NCBI GenBank assembly: GCA_947484245.1
Contig: CANKOT010000009.1
Coordinates: 1-40,435, forward strand
DNA: 40,435 nucleotides
Direction: 5' to 3'
From: Comamonadaceae bacterium
GTDB taxonomy: Bacteria > Pseudomonadota > Gammaproteobacteria > Burkholderiales > Burkholderiaceae
In this document: positions 39,631-40,435 of the stretch, one piece after another
How positions within the stretch are numbered: position 1 is the stretch's first letter
Layout of the letters: every line of letters starts with the position of its first letter
The notes under the pieces: generated by a model
Database searches by the model: none
What the model saw: the letters and a program-made list of their open reading frames with translations, nothing else
Told to the model about the DNA's origin: nothing
Position numbers and translations under genes: made by a program

Positions 39631-40188
39631 TTACTTGGTGGCTTCGTCATCAGCGGTAGATTCTGAGGGAACAACCTGTTTAGCGATGTAAATGCCGGTT
39701 CCAACAATGAAGGTCAAAGGGAATATATAGCCCCAAATTTTAAAATTCACCCATTCATCCGTACTGAATTCATGGGCCACGTAGGCGTTGGTCGTCGCCA
39801 TGAAAATACAGTACCCAATCCAAGACACACTCAAAGTTTGCCAATTGGCGTCAGGTAAATTGACCTGACTGCCAAGCATTGTTTTTAAGAAATTCTTCTT
39901 GAGGACGAACTGAGAAAAAAACAACCCCAAGGCCATGCAACTGTAAAGCAGCGTGGGCTTGTATTTGATGAATCGTTCGTCTTGCAAGAGGAGGGTCAAG
40001 CCGCCAAACACCACAATGAGGGCCAGCGTCACCTTTTGCATGGTTGCCAATTTGCCTTCAAGGCGGTACATCAACAGGCTTTGCACCAAGGTAGCTGCCA
40101 TCAACACAGCGGTTGCTTCGTAAATGGTTCCAAATTTGTAGGCTGCGAAGAAAAGCAGGATCGGAAAAAGGTCAAGCGCTATTTTCAT
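39631..40188 (-). CDS. yciB: Inner membrane-spanning protein YciB (septation protein A/IspZ)
   Basis: YciB is a multi-spanning inner-membrane protein connected with cell envelope synthesis and division. The 185-residue protein starts with the family signature ALDLFPILLFFAAYKFGTIY. Other membrane segments are ATAVLMAATLVQSLLMY, VTLALIVVFGGLTLLLQ, LLYSCMALGLFFSQFVL, SVSWIGYCIFMATTNAYVA and WGYIFPLTFIVGTGIYIA. The ends are acidic (PSESTADDEATK). ATG 40188 begins one nt after the msrB stop (TAAGATG), so translation is likely coupled. Confidence 0.95.
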   Translation of the reverse strand: MKIALDLFPILLFFAAYKFGTIYEATAVLMAATLVQSLLMYRLEGKLATMQKVTLALIVVFGGLTLLLQDERFIKYKPTLLYSCMALGLFFSQFVLKKNFLKTMLGSQVNLPDANWQTLSVSWIGYCIFMATTNAYVAHEFSTDEWVNFKIWGYIFPLTFIVGTGIYIAKQVVPSESTADDEATK

Positions 40189-40189
40189 C

Positions 40190-40435
40190 TTAGCTTTTCT
40201 GGAAATTCAAGGAAGCTGAATTCATGCAATAACGCAAACCAGTAGGCTCAGGGCCATCTTCAAAAACATGGCCCAAATGAGCGCCGCATTGGGCGCAGAC
40301 ACTTTCAACTCGAACCATGCCGTGGGTTCGGTCTACATTTTGTGCAACTGCGTTGGGCTCTGCTGCTTGGTAGAAAGAAGGCCAGCCGCAACCAGCATCA
40401 AATTTGGTCGATGAATCAAAAAGCTTGGCATCACA
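40190..40435 (-). CDS. msrB: Peptide-methionine (R)-S-oxide reductase MsrB, 3' part
   Basis: Reduces methionine-R-sulphoxide in oxidised proteins. The frame runs in from the right edge of the window, so the start is not visible; 81 C-terminal residues are present. They contain GCGWPSFYQ, the zinc-type CxxC in [17 protein letters not shown], and RYCMNSASL with the catalytic Cys. The stop is TAA at 40192-40190. It heads a minus-strand operon with yciB, bolA and a parvulin. Confidence 0.95.
   Translation of the reverse strand, partial: CDAKLFDSSTKFDAGCGWPSFYQAAEPNAVAQNVDRTHGMVRVESVCAQCGAHLGHVFEDGPEPTGLRYCMNSASLNFQKS

Overview
The window is a chromosomal, gene-dense stretch of a beta-proteobacterium, most likely a member of the Burkholderiales near Comamonadaceae. 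The evidence is conserved gene order (lpd-zapE; scpB-rluB-ndk-rlmN-...-rodZ-ispG-hisS-yfgM-bamB-der-hfq-hflX-hflK-hflC-DUF2065-hisZ-purA; msrB-yciB-bolA-parvulin) and the protein sequences themselves. By eye the G+C is only about half, low for that family. A planktonic freshwater lineage of Limnohabitans type would fit, but the genus is not proven here. I saw no rRNA, tRNA, CRISPR array, insertion sequence, prophage or integron.

Layout. 1-385: 3' end of lpd (E3 of an alpha-keto acid dehydrogenase) and its terminator. 421-3912: zapE, an unrecognised periplasmic Cys-pair protein, and a YoaA/DinG helicase, in tight array. 3887-5733: bamD (minus) diverging from rluD (plus). 5883-9517: scpB, rluB, ndk, rlmN. 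9519-9790: what looks like the decayed 3' remnant of pilF/pilW. 9805-16258: a RodZ-like protein lacking its usual C-terminal domain, then ispG, hisS, yfgM, bamB, der. 16351-24842: hfq, hflX, hflK, hflC, DUF2065, hisZ, purA, a phosphoribosyltransferase and metC. 24906-27259: a small charged protein, tesA (minus), an orphan YbbA/LolD-type ABC ATPase and rlmB. 27273-28486: a split chromate transporter pair (minus). 28572-34328: ygiQ (plus), then glnD and map (minus). 34461-38453: purL, with a strong bidirectional terminator. 38529-40435: parvulin, bolA, yciB and the 3' part of msrB (all minus).

How the genes work together. Several modules recur: outer-membrane assembly (bamD, bamB, yfgM, a parvulin), 23S rRNA modification and ribosome GTPases (rluD, rluB, rlmN, rlmB, der, hflX), membrane quality control (hflK/hflC), RNA regulation (hfq), nitrogen signalling (glnD), and purine/histidine synthesis (purA, purL, hisZ, a phosphoribosyltransferase). 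Neighbouring genes often overlap by a few bases (yoaA, rluB, bamB, purA), and several start at TTG or GTG.

Overall this is mostly housekeeping DNA. I do not see a coherent new defence, secretion or metabolic system. The most interesting signals are the eroded pilF remnant, the shortened RodZ next to it, the overlapping divergent start codons of tesA and the ABC ATPase, paired hairpins in the hfq leader, and G-tracts inside rlmN and metC.
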